From: Spirilliplanes yamanashiensis
Lineage (GTDB): Bacteria > Actinomycetota > Actinomycetes > Mycobacteriales > Micromonosporaceae
Assembly: GCF_016863475.1 (NCBI RefSeq)
Contig: NZ_BOOY01000003.1
Coordinates: forward strand, 186,001-250,000
Direction of reading: 5' to 3'
Length of the DNA stretch: 64,000 nt
Position 1 is the first letter of the stretch. The number at the start of each line of letters is the position of its first letter. Under the pieces are notes generated by a model. It did no database searches. It was not told the DNA's origin and saw only the letters and a list, made by a program, of their open reading frames with translations. The translations under genes were made by a program, and so were the position numbers. Below are positions 35,246 through 43,843 of this stretch, in pieces.

Positions 35246-36751
35246 TCAGCGGCTCCGGCCGTACAGCAGCCGGATGGCCTTGACCAGGCGGGCCACCTGG
35301 GCGGGGGTGCGCTCGAACGTCATCGCGGGCAGCAGCGTCGGGCCGCGGCGGGTGGTGATCGCCTTCGACCGGGAGAACTCGCGCAGGCCGTCGTCGCCGT
35401 GGATGCGCCCGAAGCCCGAGTCGCCCACGCCGCCGAACGGCAGCGACGACATGCCGACGTAGGTGAGCACCGAGTTGACCGATGTCATGCCGCTGCGCAG
35501 CCGCCGCGCCGCCGCGACCGCCCGGGCCCGGCCGAAGACGGCGCCGCCCAGCCCGTACGGCAGGGCGTTCGCGCGGGCCACGGCCTCGTCGACGTCGCGC
35601 ACCTTGGCGATGGTGACGGTGGGCCCGAACGTCTCCTCGCGCACGGCCGCGGAGTCCTCCGGGACGTCGACCAGCACGGTGGGGTGCACGAACGGCGGCC
35701 GCACCGCGTCGAGGCCGCCGAGCACCGCCCGGCCGCCGCGCTCCAGGGCGTCGGCGATGTGCCGGCGGATGACCTCGACCTGGCCGGGCATGGTGATCGG
35801 GCCGTAGTCGGCGGTGTCCTCGACGCCGACGGTCAGCCGCCCCGCCTTCTCCACCACGGCGGCGACGACGGCGTCGTAGACGGGCTCCACCGCGTACACC
35901 CGCTCGATGCCGATGCAGGTCTGGCCGGCGTTCGTCATGGCGCCCCAGACGATGGCCTCGGCGGCCGCGGCGACGTCCGCGTCGGCGTCCACGATGAGCG
36001 CGTCCTTGCCGCCCCCCTCCAGCACCACGGGGGTCAGCGTCTCCGCGCAGGTCGCCATGACCTTCTTCGCGGTGGCGGTGGAGCCGGTGAACGACACCTT
36101 GCCGACGCCCGCGCGGCACAGCGCGGCGCCGGTGTCGCCGAGCCCGTGCACGGCCTGCAGCACCGGCTGCTCGGGCACCGCCTCGGCGAACGTGTCGGCC
36201 AGCCACTGCCCGGTCAGCGGCGTGTACTCCGACGGCTTGAGCACGACCGCGTTGCCGGCGGCGAGCGCGCTGCTGATCGGCCCGCACGGGGTCAGGACGG
36301 GGTAGTTCCACGGCCCGATGACGCCGACCACCCCGAACGGCTGGTACTCCAGGTGGGCGCCGTGCTCGGCCAGCACCAGCCGGGTGCGCACCCGGCGCGG
36401 CCCGAGCACCCGCCGCGCGTTGCGGGCGGCCCAGTCGACGTGCTCCAGCGCGCCGGCCGCCTCGACGATCGCCTCCGCCTCCGGCTTGCCGGTCTCGGCG
36501 TGCACGAGCGCGGCCAGCTCGGTGACCCGCTCGGCCATCAGCGCGCGCCAGCGCAGCAGGCGGGTGCGCCGCCCGTCGTACCCCAGCTGCTGCCACCACG
36601 ACGCGGCCGTGCGGGCCCGCTCGACCGCGGCCGCGACGGCGGCCTCGTCGCTGACCGGGACGCGACCGGCCTCGGCGCCGGTCGCCGGGTTCGTGGACAC
36701 CAGCGTGCCGTCGTCGATCACGGGCATTCCCGGGGTACGCGTCGCCGTCAT
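35246..36751 (-). CDS. NAD(P)-dependent aldehyde dehydrogenase
   Basis: A 501-residue ALDH-superfamily enzyme: general base Glu245 in VVLEGGGKD, nucleophile Cys279 in NAGQTCIG, coenzyme loop FTGSTATAKK (about 221-230). The motif sequence is closest to the class that includes coniferyl- and succinate-semialdehyde-type dehydrogenases, but the substrate cannot be read from sequence. ATG 36751 lies 6 nt after TAGACT (leaderless). A TACC-CGCC-GGTA dyad near the -35 region may be an operator. Confidence 0.92.
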   Translation of the reverse strand: MTATRTPGMPVIDDGTLVSTNPATGAEAGRVPVSDEAAVAAAVERARTAASWWQQLGYDGRRTRLLRWRALMAERVTELAALVHAETGKPEAEAIVEAAGALEHVDWAARNARRVLGPRRVRTRLVLAEHGAHLEYQPFGVVGVIGPWNYPVLTPCGPISSALAAGNAVVLKPSEYTPLTGQWLADTFAEAVPEQPVLQAVHGLGDTGAALCRAGVGKVSFTGSTATAKKVMATCAETLTPVVLEGGGKDALIVDADADVAAAAEAIVWGAMTNAGQTCIGIERVYAVEPVYDAVVAAVVEKAGRLTVGVEDTADYGPITMPGQVEVIRRHIADALERGGRAVLGGLDAVRPPFVHPTVLVDVPEDSAAVREETFGPTVTIAKVRDVDEAVARANALPYGLGGAVFGRARAVAAARRLRSGMTSVNSVLTYVGMSSLPFGGVGDSGFGRIHGDDGLREFSRSKAITTRRGPTLLPAMTFERTPAQVARLVKAIRLLYGRSR

Positions 36752-36757
36752 GTCGCG

Positions 36758-36763
36758 AGTCTA
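36758..36763 (-). promoter_or_regulatory. -10 box of leaderless aldehyde dehydrogenase gene
   Basis: TAGACT on the minus strand, 6 nt before ATG 36751. Confidence 0.55.
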
Positions 36764-36772
36764 TTTCGCTTT

Positions 36773-36787
36773 CTACCCGCCGGTAAG
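36773..36787. promoter_or_regulatory. Dyad at the aldehyde dehydrogenase promoter
   Basis: TACC-CGCC-GGTA (36774-36785) with partly matching flanks. It overlaps the SDR stop codon and the expected -35 region of the dehydrogenase gene. Size and place fit a TetR-type repressor site; inference only. Confidence 0.3.
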
Positions 36788-37426
36788 GTGCTCGGCGACG
36801 ATCCGCGCGGCGACCTCGGCCGGATCGGGCAGCTCGCCCGCCTCGTGCAGCCGCTGATACCGCTCCCGGGCCGGGAACTCCGAGGAACGCACCTCCGCCT
36901 GCATGCCGGTGTCCATCACGCCCGGATTCACGCTCGCCACCGTCACCCGCGGATCGCGCCGGGCCGCCTCGGCGGCCAGCACCTCCAGGAAGAACTCGCC
37001 GGCCCGCTTCGTCGCCGAGTACGCCGCCCAGTGCTCGACCACCCGGTGCGCCGCCCCCGACGAGACGAACACCACGGTCACCCGCGACGCCTCGGCCGGC
37101 ACGGCCGCGAGGAACGCGTCGGTCAGCACCATCGGCGCGGTCAGGTTCACCGCGACGGCGTTCGCCAGCGCGTCCGCGCCCAGCGTCCCGACCGGCCCGA
37201 TCGGCTCCACGACGGCGGCGTTGTGCACCAGCGCCACCTCGTCGGCGTCCTCCAGCAGCGGCGCCAGGTCGGCCGCCGTCGGCACCTGCGCCGGGTCGGC
37301 CAGGTCGGCGGTCAGGTCGGCGGCGGACCGGCCCACCCCGACGACCCGGTCACCGCGCGCCCGCAGCTGCGCGGCGAGGGCGGCCCCCAGGCCGCGGGAC
37401 ACCCCGGTGATGACGACGGTCCGCAT
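36773..37426 (-). CDS. Short-chain dehydrogenase/reductase
   Basis: A 217-residue classical SDR: cofactor motif TGVSRGLG (7-14), NAAV at about 69-72, Ser near 122-123, and Tyr136/Lys140 in YSATK. The sequence resembles sepiapterin-reductase-like and benzil-reductase-like SDRs, which act on small carbonyl compounds with NADPH. ATG 37426 lies 8 nt after TAGCGT (leaderless). It is upstream of, and in the same direction as, the aldehyde dehydrogenase, with 21 bp between them; the latter appears to have its own promoter. Confidence 0.9.
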   Translation of the reverse strand: MRTVVITGVSRGLGAALAAQLRARGDRVVGVGRSAADLTADLADPAQVPTAADLAPLLEDADEVALVHNAAVVEPIGPVGTLGADALANAVAVNLTAPMVLTDAFLAAVPAEASRVTVVFVSSGAAHRVVEHWAAYSATKRAGEFFLEVLAAEAARRDPRVTVASVNPGVMDTGMQAEVRSSEFPARERYQRLHEAGELPDPAEVAARIVAEHLTGG

Positions 37427-37434
37427 GCCGGCCG

Positions 37435-37440
37435 ACGCTA
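37435..37440 (-). promoter_or_regulatory. -10 box of leaderless SDR gene
   Basis: TAGCGT on the minus strand, 8 nt before ATG 37426. The 211-bp divergent gap to 37638 holds no other visible feature. Confidence 0.5.
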
Positions 37441-37624
37441 GCCGACGCCCCGCCCGCCGGGCCGGCCGGGCGGCCGTCGCCCGTCCGGGTCCGGCGTTGC
37501 GGCCCCGGGACCCCGCCGGCGGCGGCGACCCTGGACGGACCTGCCGGCCGCGTTCCGCCGGGACCCCGCCGCGCCCCCGCCGCCGGCGCCCACGCCGGCC
37601 CCGACGCCGTGACCGGCGCCCCCC

Positions 37625-37630
37625 TACGCT
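37625..37630 (+). promoter_or_regulatory. -10 box of zinc-finger-like gene
   Basis: TACGCT, 7 nt before GTG 37638. The seven bases between are GGAGGAC, so a ribosome-binding-site reading is also possible. Confidence 0.45.
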
Positions 37631-37637
37631 GGAGGAC

Positions 37638-37958
37638 GTGAGCCCCCGCCGGAACCGCGCCAGGCGCGACGACCGCCGCGAGGTGGACGCCGAGGGCGCC
37701 CGCCGCGGCGTCGACGCCGTGCAGCAGTGGCACGACGGCGAGTTCCTCGTGCGGCAGGTGGGCAACTCGCCCAAGACGTACCGGTGCCCGGGGTGCGACC
37801 AGGAGATCCGGCCGCAGGTCGTGCACGTGGTGGCGTGGCCCGCGGACGACCGCGGCGACCTCACCGACCGGCGGCACTGGCACACCGGCTGCTGGCGGGC
37901 CCGCGACCGGCGGGCGCCGGGTGTGCTGCGCTCGCGCAGCGCGCCCCGTTACGGTTGA
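37638..37958 (+). CDS. Small zinc-ribbon-like protein of unknown function
   Basis: A 106-residue basic protein. An Arg-rich N-terminus is followed by QQWHDGEFLVRQVGNSPKTY and then CPGC (about 50-53) and HWHTGC (about 80-85), a likely Cys2-His-Cys zinc site. The family is common in actinobacteria and often annotated only as hypothetical or ATP/GTP-binding protein. No nucleotide-binding motif is visible. The hydrolase gene starts 5 bp after its stop and also has its own TANNNT box. Confidence 0.75.
   Translation: MSPRRNRARRDDRREVDAEGARRGVDAVQQWHDGEFLVRQVGNSPKTYRCPGCDQEIRPQVVHVVAWPADDRGDLTDRRHWHTGCWRARDRRAPGVLRSRSAPRYG
37950..37955 (+). promoter_or_regulatory. -10 box of alpha/beta hydrolase gene
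   Basis: TACGGT, 8 nt before GTG 37964, inside the end of the previous gene. Confidence 0.45.
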
Positions 37959-37963
37959 TCCCC

Positions 37964-38758
37964 GTGAGCACCCCGATCCGCGCGAACTCGATCCTGCCCG
38001 CCACCCGGGAGGACATCGAGCTGCACACGGCCGACGGCCTGACCCTGGTGGGCGAGCTGGCCGTCCCGGCCGACCGGCCGCCGGTCGCCACCCTCGTCTG
38101 CCTGCACCCGCTGCCCACGCACGGCGGCATGATGGACAGCCACGTGTTCCGCAAGGCGGCGTGGCGGCTGCCCGCCCTGGCCGGGGTGGCGGTGCTGCGG
38201 TTCAACACCCGGGGCACCGGCAGCGTGCGCGGCACCAGCGAGGGCGCGTTCGACTCGGCCGTCGGGGAGCGCTTCGACGTGGCCGCCGCCATCGAGTACG
38301 CCGAGTTCGCCGAGCTGCCGAACCTGTGGCTGCTGGGCTGGTCGTTCGGCACCGACCTGGCGCTCAAGCACGGGTGCGACCCGGCGGTGACCGGGGCGAT
38401 CCTGCTGTCGCCGCCGCTGCGCTTCTCCGAGCCGGCCGACCTGGCCGTGTGGGCGCGGTCCGGCAAGCCGGTCACCGCGCTGGTGCCCGAGCACGACGAC
38501 TACCTGCAGCCGCCCGCGGCGGCCGAGCGGTTCGCGGCCATCCCGCAGGCCACCGTCATCGGGGTGGACGGCGCGAAGCACCTGTGGGTCGGCGACGCGG
38601 AGACGGTGCTGGACGAGGTGGTCCGCATCGTCGCCCCGGACGTGCCGACGCCGCTGCCGCGCACCTGGGACGGGCCGATGGAGTCCGGGGACGCCAGCGC
38701 GTACGCCGACCGCACGGTCGCCGCGTTCGCCGACGTCCCGCCGCCCGAGGGGCTGTGA
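37964..38758 (+). CDS. Alpha/beta hydrolase
   Basis: A 264-residue hydrolase with the nucleophile elbow GWSFG (125-129, Ser127), oxyanion region CLHPLPTHGG (about 46-55), and a late His in DGAKHLWVG. An acidic residue in PEHDDY likely completes the triad. The HPLPTHGG stretch and FNTRGTG are typical of the YceG/COG2945-like small hydrolases with unknown substrate. Its stop lies 3 bp from that of the convergent AI-2E permease gene. Confidence 0.88.
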   Translation: MSTPIRANSILPATREDIELHTADGLTLVGELAVPADRPPVATLVCLHPLPTHGGMMDSHVFRKAAWRLPALAGVAVLRFNTRGTGSVRGTSEGAFDSAVGERFDVAAAIEYAEFAELPNLWLLGWSFGTDLALKHGCDPAVTGAILLSPPLRFSEPADLAVWARSGKPVTALVPEHDDYLQPPAAAERFAAIPQATVIGVDGAKHLWVGDAETVLDEVVRIVAPDVPTPLPRTWDGPMESGDASAYADRTVAAFADVPPPEGL

Positions 38759-38761
38759 CCG

Positions 38762-39958
38762 TCAGCGGCGGTCCATGCTCGGGTTGACGACCTCGCGCAG
38801 GATCAGCTGCACGCCCGCCACCATCGGGATGGCGATCAGGGCGCCGAGCACCCCGAACAGGCCCACGCCGACGAGCGCGGCCACCACGGCCGCCACGTCG
38901 CTGACCTCGACGGAGCGCTTCATCACCTTCGGGTAGATGAGGTAGTTCTCGACCTGCTGGTAGATCAGGAAGAAGATCACGCAGGCGATGCCGGCCGTCA
39001 GCGACGTCGCGAAGCCGACGATCGAGATGATGACCGCGCCGAGGGTGGCGCCGATCTGCGGGATCAGGTCGGTGATGGCGACGACGACGGCCAGCGCGAA
39101 CGGGTACGCCAGCCCGACGATCAGCGCGAACACGAAGGTGCTGACGCCGGCCAGCACGGCGATCGCCAGCGCGCCCACCATGTACGCGCCGACCTTGGCG
39201 AGGATCTCGTCGCCGAGCAGCTCGACGCGCTCGCGGCGCGACGCCGGCACCAGCCGGTAGCCGGCGCGCTTGATCCGGTCGAACGCCGCCATGAAGTAGA
39301 TCGTCAGCACGAGCACGGTCAGGACGTTGAAGATCGTGCCGAACAGCAGCCGGGCGCCGCCGACCACGCCGCCGAGCGCGTTGGTGACCGTGCCGGCGTT
39401 CAGGGCGCCCTGCACCCGCTGGACGACGTCGTACCGCTCGACCAGGTCGTTGATGGCCTGGTTGCGCTGCAGGCTGCGGATGAAGTCGGGCGCGTTGTTG
39501 ATCAGCTCGCCGGTCTGGGTGATGAGCGGCGGGATGAGCGCGAACAGGCCGCCGCAGAACAGCAGCAGGATGCCGATCGTCACGGTCAGCACGGCGAACC
39601 CGCGCGGCATGCCCCACTGGCGCAGCCGGGTCACGGCCGGGTTGAGGCCGACCGCGAGGAACAGCGCCACGAAGATCAGGACGAGGATCGACGCCGCGTT
39701 GCGCAGGCCGGTGAAGACGCCGTACGCCAGCAGCAGGCCGAGCCCGCCGAGGAAGCCGACGTTGAACGGGTTGCGGTGGAACGGCCGGCCCGGCTCGCCG
39801 AAGCGCCCGGCGTGCGGGTCGTGCGGGTGGCCGCCGGACGGGGTGGGCGGCGGGGGCTGGGTGGCCGAGGGGCCGGCCGCCACGACGGCCTGGTCGCCCT
39901 GGTCCGCGGGGTCGGCCGGGGCCGGTTCCTCGCGCTTGGTCGGCTCGTCCTCGGACAC
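38762..39958 (-). CDS. AI-2E family transporter (YdiK/TqsA-like)
   Basis: A 398-residue membrane protein with a Pro/Asp-rich cytoplasmic N-terminus (about 1-75), paired helices at about 80-135, a coiled amphipathic segment (about 150-210) and four to five C-terminal helices. The motif DLIPQIGATLGAVI (about 290-303) is diagnostic of the DUF20/AI-2E family. Members move signalling molecules or act as Na+/H+ antiporters; the substrate is unknown. GGAGG sits 8 nt before GTG 39958. Confidence 0.9.
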   Translation of the reverse strand: MSEDEPTKREEPAPADPADQGDQAVVAAGPSATQPPPPTPSGGHPHDPHAGRFGEPGRPFHRNPFNVGFLGGLGLLLAYGVFTGLRNAASILVLIFVALFLAVGLNPAVTRLRQWGMPRGFAVLTVTIGILLLFCGGLFALIPPLITQTGELINNAPDFIRSLQRNQAINDLVERYDVVQRVQGALNAGTVTNALGGVVGGARLLFGTIFNVLTVLVLTIYFMAAFDRIKRAGYRLVPASRRERVELLGDEILAKVGAYMVGALAIAVLAGVSTFVFALIVGLAYPFALAVVVAITDLIPQIGATLGAVIISIVGFATSLTAGIACVIFFLIYQQVENYLIYPKVMKRSVEVSDVAAVVAALVGVGLFGVLGALIAIPMVAGVQLILREVVNPSMDRR

Positions 39959-40040
39959 CCGGGCACCTCCACAGCGGACGGTGCCCGTGCGGCCACCGTG
40001 ATCATGTCTCCGCCCGGACGTTATCGGTCGGCCGGACCCG

Positions 40041-40065
40041 CCGCCACCCGTACCCCGGGTGACGG
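40041..40065 (-). terminator. Hairpin after the first DivIVA-like gene
   Basis: CCG-C-CACCCG pairs with CGGGTG-A-CGG across a 5-nt loop (9 pairs, one mismatch). It lies 27 bp past the stop of the coiled-coil gene. No T-run. Confidence 0.4.
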
Positions 40066-40091
40066 CGTGTCACACCGATCCGGTGCGTGCC

Positions 40092-41603
40092 TCAGTCGGC
40101 GTCGGCGCTGACCCGCTCGGCCGGCGGGCGCGCGGCGATGGTGCCGTCGGGGCGGTGGGTGACCTTGACGGACGCGGTGACCTTCGTCGGGGTGCCACCG
40201 GTGCCGGGCACGGGCGGCCCGGCCGGCTTCGGCGCGGGCGCCGCCTTGGCCCCAGCGGTGGCCGCGGGGGCGGCCGGGGCGGCGGGCGCTGCGGACGCTG
40301 CGGGCGCCGCCGGCGTCACCGGGGCGGCGGCGGCGGCTGGTGCGGGCTTGTCGTCGTCGCCGGACTCGCCGGAGTCGTCGGCGTCGTCCTCGTCCGGGCC
40401 GGAGGTCGCGGCGGCGAACATGTCGCGGACCCGCTTGACCTCCTTCTGCATGGCCCGGCGCACCTCGACGGCCTTGCGCTCGGCGGCCTCGACGCCGCGC
40501 TTGGCCTCGGCCAGCCGGGACAGCTCGCCCTCGAGTTCCTTCTTGACCTCGGCGAGGCGCTGGCGCACCCGCTCGGTCTCGCGCTCGCCGGCCGTGGCGG
40601 CGGTCTTCGCCTCGGCGACGGCGGCCTTGGCGGCCTCGACCTCCTGCTGCGCGGCGGTGATCTGCTCGCGCTTGGCGGCCAGCTCCTTGTCGGCGGCCTC
40701 GGCAGCCTCTTCGGCGGCCTTCAGCTTCTGCTCGGTGTACGCGTCGGCCTCGGCGCGCAGCGCCGCGCACTGCTCCTCGACGCCGGTGCGCAGCTGGGCC
40801 AGCTCCTGCACGACGCCCTGCCGGCGCTGGTTGAGCTCGTGCTCCACCGCGGCGCGCCGCTCGCCGACCTCGCGCTCGTGGTTCGCGCGCTGCTCGGTGA
40901 TCTCCTTCTCGGCGGCCTCGCGCCAGGTGCGGATCTCCTGCTGCGTCTGCGTGCGGGTGGAGTTGACGTATCCCTCGGTCTCGGCGCGGGTGCGCTGGAC
41001 CTGGGCGGCGGTCTGGTCGGTGAGCTGCTTGGCCTCCGCGCGGGCGCGGGTGAGCACGGCCTCGGCCTCGGCGCGCATCTTCTCGGCGGCCTGGCGCTGA
41101 GCGGCCAGCTGGGCCTCGGCGGCCTGGCGCCGCTCGTTGTCGGCCTTCTCCTCCTGCGCGCGGCGGGCGGCGAGCGCGACCTCGAAGTCGCGCATGGCGG
41201 TGGCGGCCGCCTCCTCGGCGTCGGCGCGGATCTTGGCGACCTCGGCGCGCTCGGCCGCGAGGGCCGCGGTGGCGTTCGCCTTGATCTCCTCGGCCTGCTC
41301 CTCGGCGAGGGTGAGGATGTGCTCGACGCGGGGGCCGAGGTGGCGGTACGACACGCCGCTGTCGGCACTGCGCTCACGCCGGGCCTGGACGAGGTCCTGC
41401 TGGAGCTGTTCCACCTGCTCCGCGAGCCCGTTGGCCCGCGCGTACTCCCGTTGCACCTCGACCTGCAGGGTGTCGACCGCGCGGTGGACGTCGGCCACCC
41501 AGAGGTCCACCTGCTTCTTGTCGTACCCCCGCAACTGGGTCTCGAAGGTGGGCTCGGAAGCCGTGTCCGCGCCGAGATCGAACAGTTCTCCGCCGTGCGA
41601 CAT
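40092..41603 (-). CDS. DivIVA-like coiled-coil protein 1
   Basis: A 503-residue cytoskeletal-type protein. The N-terminus contains FETQLRGYDKKQVDLWV (about 18-34), the membrane-binding DivIVA/Wag31-type motif. From about 40 to 370 an almost unbroken Ala/Glu/Arg heptad-rich coiled coil follows. Then comes an acidic stretch, a Pro/Ala-rich linker and a conserved-looking basic tail (PTKVTASVKVTHRPDGT). Such proteins (DivIVA, Scy, FilP) organise polar growth or division in actinobacteria. ATG 41603 is used; ATG 41612 three codons earlier is possible. Confidence 0.8.
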   Translation of the reverse strand: MSHGGELFDLGADTASEPTFETQLRGYDKKQVDLWVADVHRAVDTLQVEVQREYARANGLAEQVEQLQQDLVQARRERSADSGVSYRHLGPRVEHILTLAEEQAEEIKANATAALAAERAEVAKIRADAEEAAATAMRDFEVALAARRAQEEKADNERRQAAEAQLAAQRQAAEKMRAEAEAVLTRARAEAKQLTDQTAAQVQRTRAETEGYVNSTRTQTQQEIRTWREAAEKEITEQRANHEREVGERRAAVEHELNQRRQGVVQELAQLRTGVEEQCAALRAEADAYTEQKLKAAEEAAEAADKELAAKREQITAAQQEVEAAKAAVAEAKTAATAGERETERVRQRLAEVKKELEGELSRLAEAKRGVEAAERKAVEVRRAMQKEVKRVRDMFAAATSGPDEDDADDSGESGDDDKPAPAAAAAPVTPAAPAASAAPAAPAAPAATAGAKAAPAPKPAGPPVPGTGGTPTKVTASVKVTHRPDGTIAARPPAERVSADAD

Positions 41604-41709
41604 GCTTTCCATCCTCACATACCCGTTTTCCCGCGACGCGGGGATACACACCGGCCTGCCAGACCGCATCCGATATGTCGCATTTCAGTCCGCCGCGTGG
41701 AAAACGATC

Positions 41710-41741
41710 GGGCCGTACCGGAGAAACCCCCAGTACGGCCC
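41710..41741 (-). terminator. Terminator between the two coiled-coil genes
   Basis: A perfect 9-bp stem GGGCCGTAC/GTACGGCCC with a 14-nt loop. On the minus strand it is followed by CGATCGTTTTCC, so it fits an intrinsic terminator for the coiled-coil gene that ends at 41772. Confidence 0.7.
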
Positions 41742-41771
41742 GCACGTGCGAACTTTCCCCGACAGCGGGGC

Positions 41772-43118
41772 CTAGGAGGTGGTCTTGGCCTCCGCCTTGC
41801 CCCCGCCGTCCTGCTTGCCGGCCACCTCGGCCGGGTCCTTCTGTGCCTCCGCGACGGCCGCCGCGACGGCCTCGACGGCGGCGGCGGCGCGCTGCGCGGG
41901 GGCCGCGCCCTCGCCCTTCGCGTCGCCCTTCGCGCCCGGGCCGACGGTCGGCACGATGCCGGCCAGGCCGGAGAGCATCTGGCCGAGCTGCGACGTGACC
42001 GCGTCCTTCTGGCGGGTCAGGTCCTCGACCTCGCGGCGGGCCGCCTGCGTGGTCAGCTCCGCCTCGGTGCGGGACTCGCTGAGCAGGCGCTGGGCCTCGC
42101 TGCGGGCCTCGGCGACCGTCTTCTCGGCCAGGGCGCGGGCGCGCTCGACCGTCTCGTTGGCGGTGCGCTCGCTCTCGACGCGGCGGCTCTCGGCGCGCTG
42201 CTCGATCTCCTTGGCGCGGTCCTCGGCGGCGCGGGCGCGCTCCTCGGCCTCGGCGACCATCTTCTGCGTGGCGCTGACCTGGGCGGCGTGCCGCTCGGCC
42301 TCCTCGCGCTCCGCCTTCTCGCGGCGCTCGGCGACCTCGAGCTGCAGGGCCTGCAGGTCCTTGTCGCGCTTGTCGCGGGCGTCGGTGAGCATCTTGGTGG
42401 CCTCGGCGCGCTTCTCCTCGGCCTCGCGGGCGGCCTTGGCGCGCAGCTGGGTGATCTCCCGCTCGGCGGTGGCGCGCAGCGACGCGACCTCGCGCTCGAC
42501 GGTGGACTTCAGCTCAGCGACCTCGTGCGCGGTGACCGTGCGCAGCTGCTTGGTCTCGCGGTCGGCGTCCGAGCGCAGCGTGTCGGCCTCGCGGCGGGCC
42601 TGGACCCGCACCTCGGCCGCCTCGCGCTCGGCGTGCGTGCGGACCTGGCCGGCCTCGCGCTCCGCGGTCGCCTTCATGGCGGCGGCCTCGGCGCGCGCCT
42701 TGTCGGTGATCTCGCGGGCCTCGAGGCGCGCCGCGGAGAGGATGCCCTCGGACTCCCGCTTGGCCTCGCCCCGGTGGTCGTTGGCCTGCTCCTCGGCCAG
42801 CCGCAGGATCTGCTCCACGCGGGTGCCCAGCCCCGACAGCGTCGGCCGGTTGTTCTCCTCGAGCAGCTTGGTGCTCTCGGCGAGCTTCTGCTCGAGCGCG
42901 GCCATCCGCTGCTCGGACTGGCGGAGGCGACGCTGGGCGTCGTTCATCCGCTGCTCGTACTCGGCCTTGGTCTGGTCCGCCTGGTTGATCTTGGCGGTGA
43001 GCCGGCCCAGGAACTGATCGACCTGGCCGCGGTCGTATCCGCGCAGAACGACGGTGAAGTCGGTCTGGGAGTTCGCGCTGTCGAAAAACGCGAGGTTGGC
43101 ATCGTGCTGCTGGGGCAT
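41772..43118 (-). CDS. DivIVA-like coiled-coil protein 2
   Basis: A 448-residue paralogue of the neighbouring coiled-coil protein. The N-terminal FTVVLRGYDRGQVDQFL (about 22-38) matches the same DivIVA-type motif. The coiled coil runs to about 370 with many Arg-Glu-Ala repeats, and the tail is Lys/Ala/Gly-rich. ATG 43118 has GAGGA about 10 nt upstream. The pair probably arose by duplication and may co-assemble at the cell pole or septum; this role is inferred from the motif. Confidence 0.82.
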   Translation of the reverse strand: MPQQHDANLAFFDSANSQTDFTVVLRGYDRGQVDQFLGRLTAKINQADQTKAEYEQRMNDAQRRLRQSEQRMAALEQKLAESTKLLEENNRPTLSGLGTRVEQILRLAEEQANDHRGEAKRESEGILSAARLEAREITDKARAEAAAMKATAEREAGQVRTHAEREAAEVRVQARREADTLRSDADRETKQLRTVTAHEVAELKSTVEREVASLRATAEREITQLRAKAAREAEEKRAEATKMLTDARDKRDKDLQALQLEVAERREKAEREEAERHAAQVSATQKMVAEAEERARAAEDRAKEIEQRAESRRVESERTANETVERARALAEKTVAEARSEAQRLLSESRTEAELTTQAARREVEDLTRQKDAVTSQLGQMLSGLAGIVPTVGPGAKGDAKGEGAAPAQRAAAAVEAVAAAVAEAQKDPAEVAGKQDGGGKAEAKTTS

Positions 43119-43309
43119 CGCGCCATCCTCGCAGACGACCCCCCCAGGCACGCAAGGGCAGACCTCGACTGTTCGTGCCGTCCAACGTGGCAGGTGGACG
43201 GGGTGATGGCCCGTTCGGCCGGGTGGCCGGCTTCGAGACGGGCAGGCAGGCGGCCTGATGCGCGGAGGGGGCGGACGTTCTGTCCGGTTGAGAGGATCCT
43301 GCCAGGTCT

Positions 43310-43337
43310 GGGGTGTTCAGTCAGGATCTTTCACCCC
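43310..43337 (-). terminator. Possible hairpin after the epimerase gene
   Basis: GGGGTG pairs with CACCCC over 16 nt, or CCCC-AA-GGGG just beyond (43334-43343). It lies in the 232-bp gap between the epimerase stop and the coiled-coil gene start. The rest of this gap holds no recognisable gene; the coiled-coil gene promoter must lie there. Confidence 0.3.
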
Positions 43338-43350
43338 CAAGGGGTACGAA

Positions 43351-43788
43351 TCAGACAGCCGGTTCGACCAGTTCGACCAGCACGCCACCCACGTCCTTGG
43401 GGTGCACGAAGTTGATCCGCGACCCGGCCGTCCCGCGCCGCGGCTCGTCGTACAGCAGGCGCAGCCCGCGGGCCCGCAGCGCCGCCGCGGCCGCCTCCAC
43501 GTCGGCCACGGTGTAGGCGAGCTGCTGCAGCCCCGGCCCCGAGCGCCCGATGAACCGGGCGATGGGGGAGTCGGGGGTCAGCGGCGCCAGCAGCTGCACG
43601 CGGGCGCCGCCGGAGTCCGCCGCCAGCATCGCCTCGGCCACGCCCTGCTCGGCGTTGACCTCCCGGTGCACCTCGCGCAGCCCGAACGCGGTGGAATGGA
43701 ACGCGACCGCCGCGTCGAGGTCCGGCACGGCGATCCCGACGTGGTCGATGCGCAGCACGCCGACGTCGGGCAGGGTGGAATCGGCCAT
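43351..43788 (-). CDS. mce: Methylmalonyl-CoA epimerase
   Basis: A 145-residue vicinal-oxygen-chelate enzyme that interconverts (2R)- and (2S)-methylmalonyl-CoA in propionyl-CoA metabolism. Metal-site features are visible: IDHVGIAV (His about 15), a second ligand region REVHREVNAEQGV, QLAYTVADV, and the terminal Glu in VLVELVEP. Length and motifs match the family. It is divergent from the thiolase/meaB operon; this order resembles Rv1322A/Rv1323. CACACT lies 6 nt before the ATG, a weak leaderless-type box. Confidence 0.95.
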   Translation of the reverse strand: MADSTLPDVGVLRIDHVGIAVPDLDAAVAFHSTAFGLREVHREVNAEQGVAEAMLAADSGGARVQLLAPLTPDSPIARFIGRSGPGLQQLAYTVADVEAAAAALRARGLRLLYDEPRRGTAGSRINFVHPKDVGGVLVELVEPAV

Positions 43789-43801
43789 GCGGATAGTGTG
43801 T

Positions 43802-43820
43802 ACCTAACCATCGTTAAGGT
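43802..43820. promoter_or_regulatory. Operator-like motif between epimerase and thiolase genes
   Basis: ACCTAACCATCGTTAAGGT, a quasi-palindrome whose core TAACCATCGTTAAG matches 12 of 14 positions of the site upstream of the mutase gene (59779-59792). It contains TAAGGT (43815-43820), a possible -10 box of the thiolase gene. A TetR-type regulator of acyl-CoA genes could bind here; the regulator is not in the window. Confidence 0.5.
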
Positions 43821-43843
43821 TGTCGCCGGGGAGGCTGGTCAGC

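Noticed and set aside
37427-37637. A possible small gene or RNA in the 211-bp divergent gap
   Set aside because: Frames here are short, Arg/Pro-rich and lack starts with ribosome-binding sites. No stable RNA fold is evident beyond random GC pairing.
40250-40345. Short GC-rich repeats that look like a direct-repeat array
   Set aside because: They encode the Pro/Ala-rich linker of a coiled-coil protein in frame. Unit length varies and there are no spacers, so this is not a CRISPR array.
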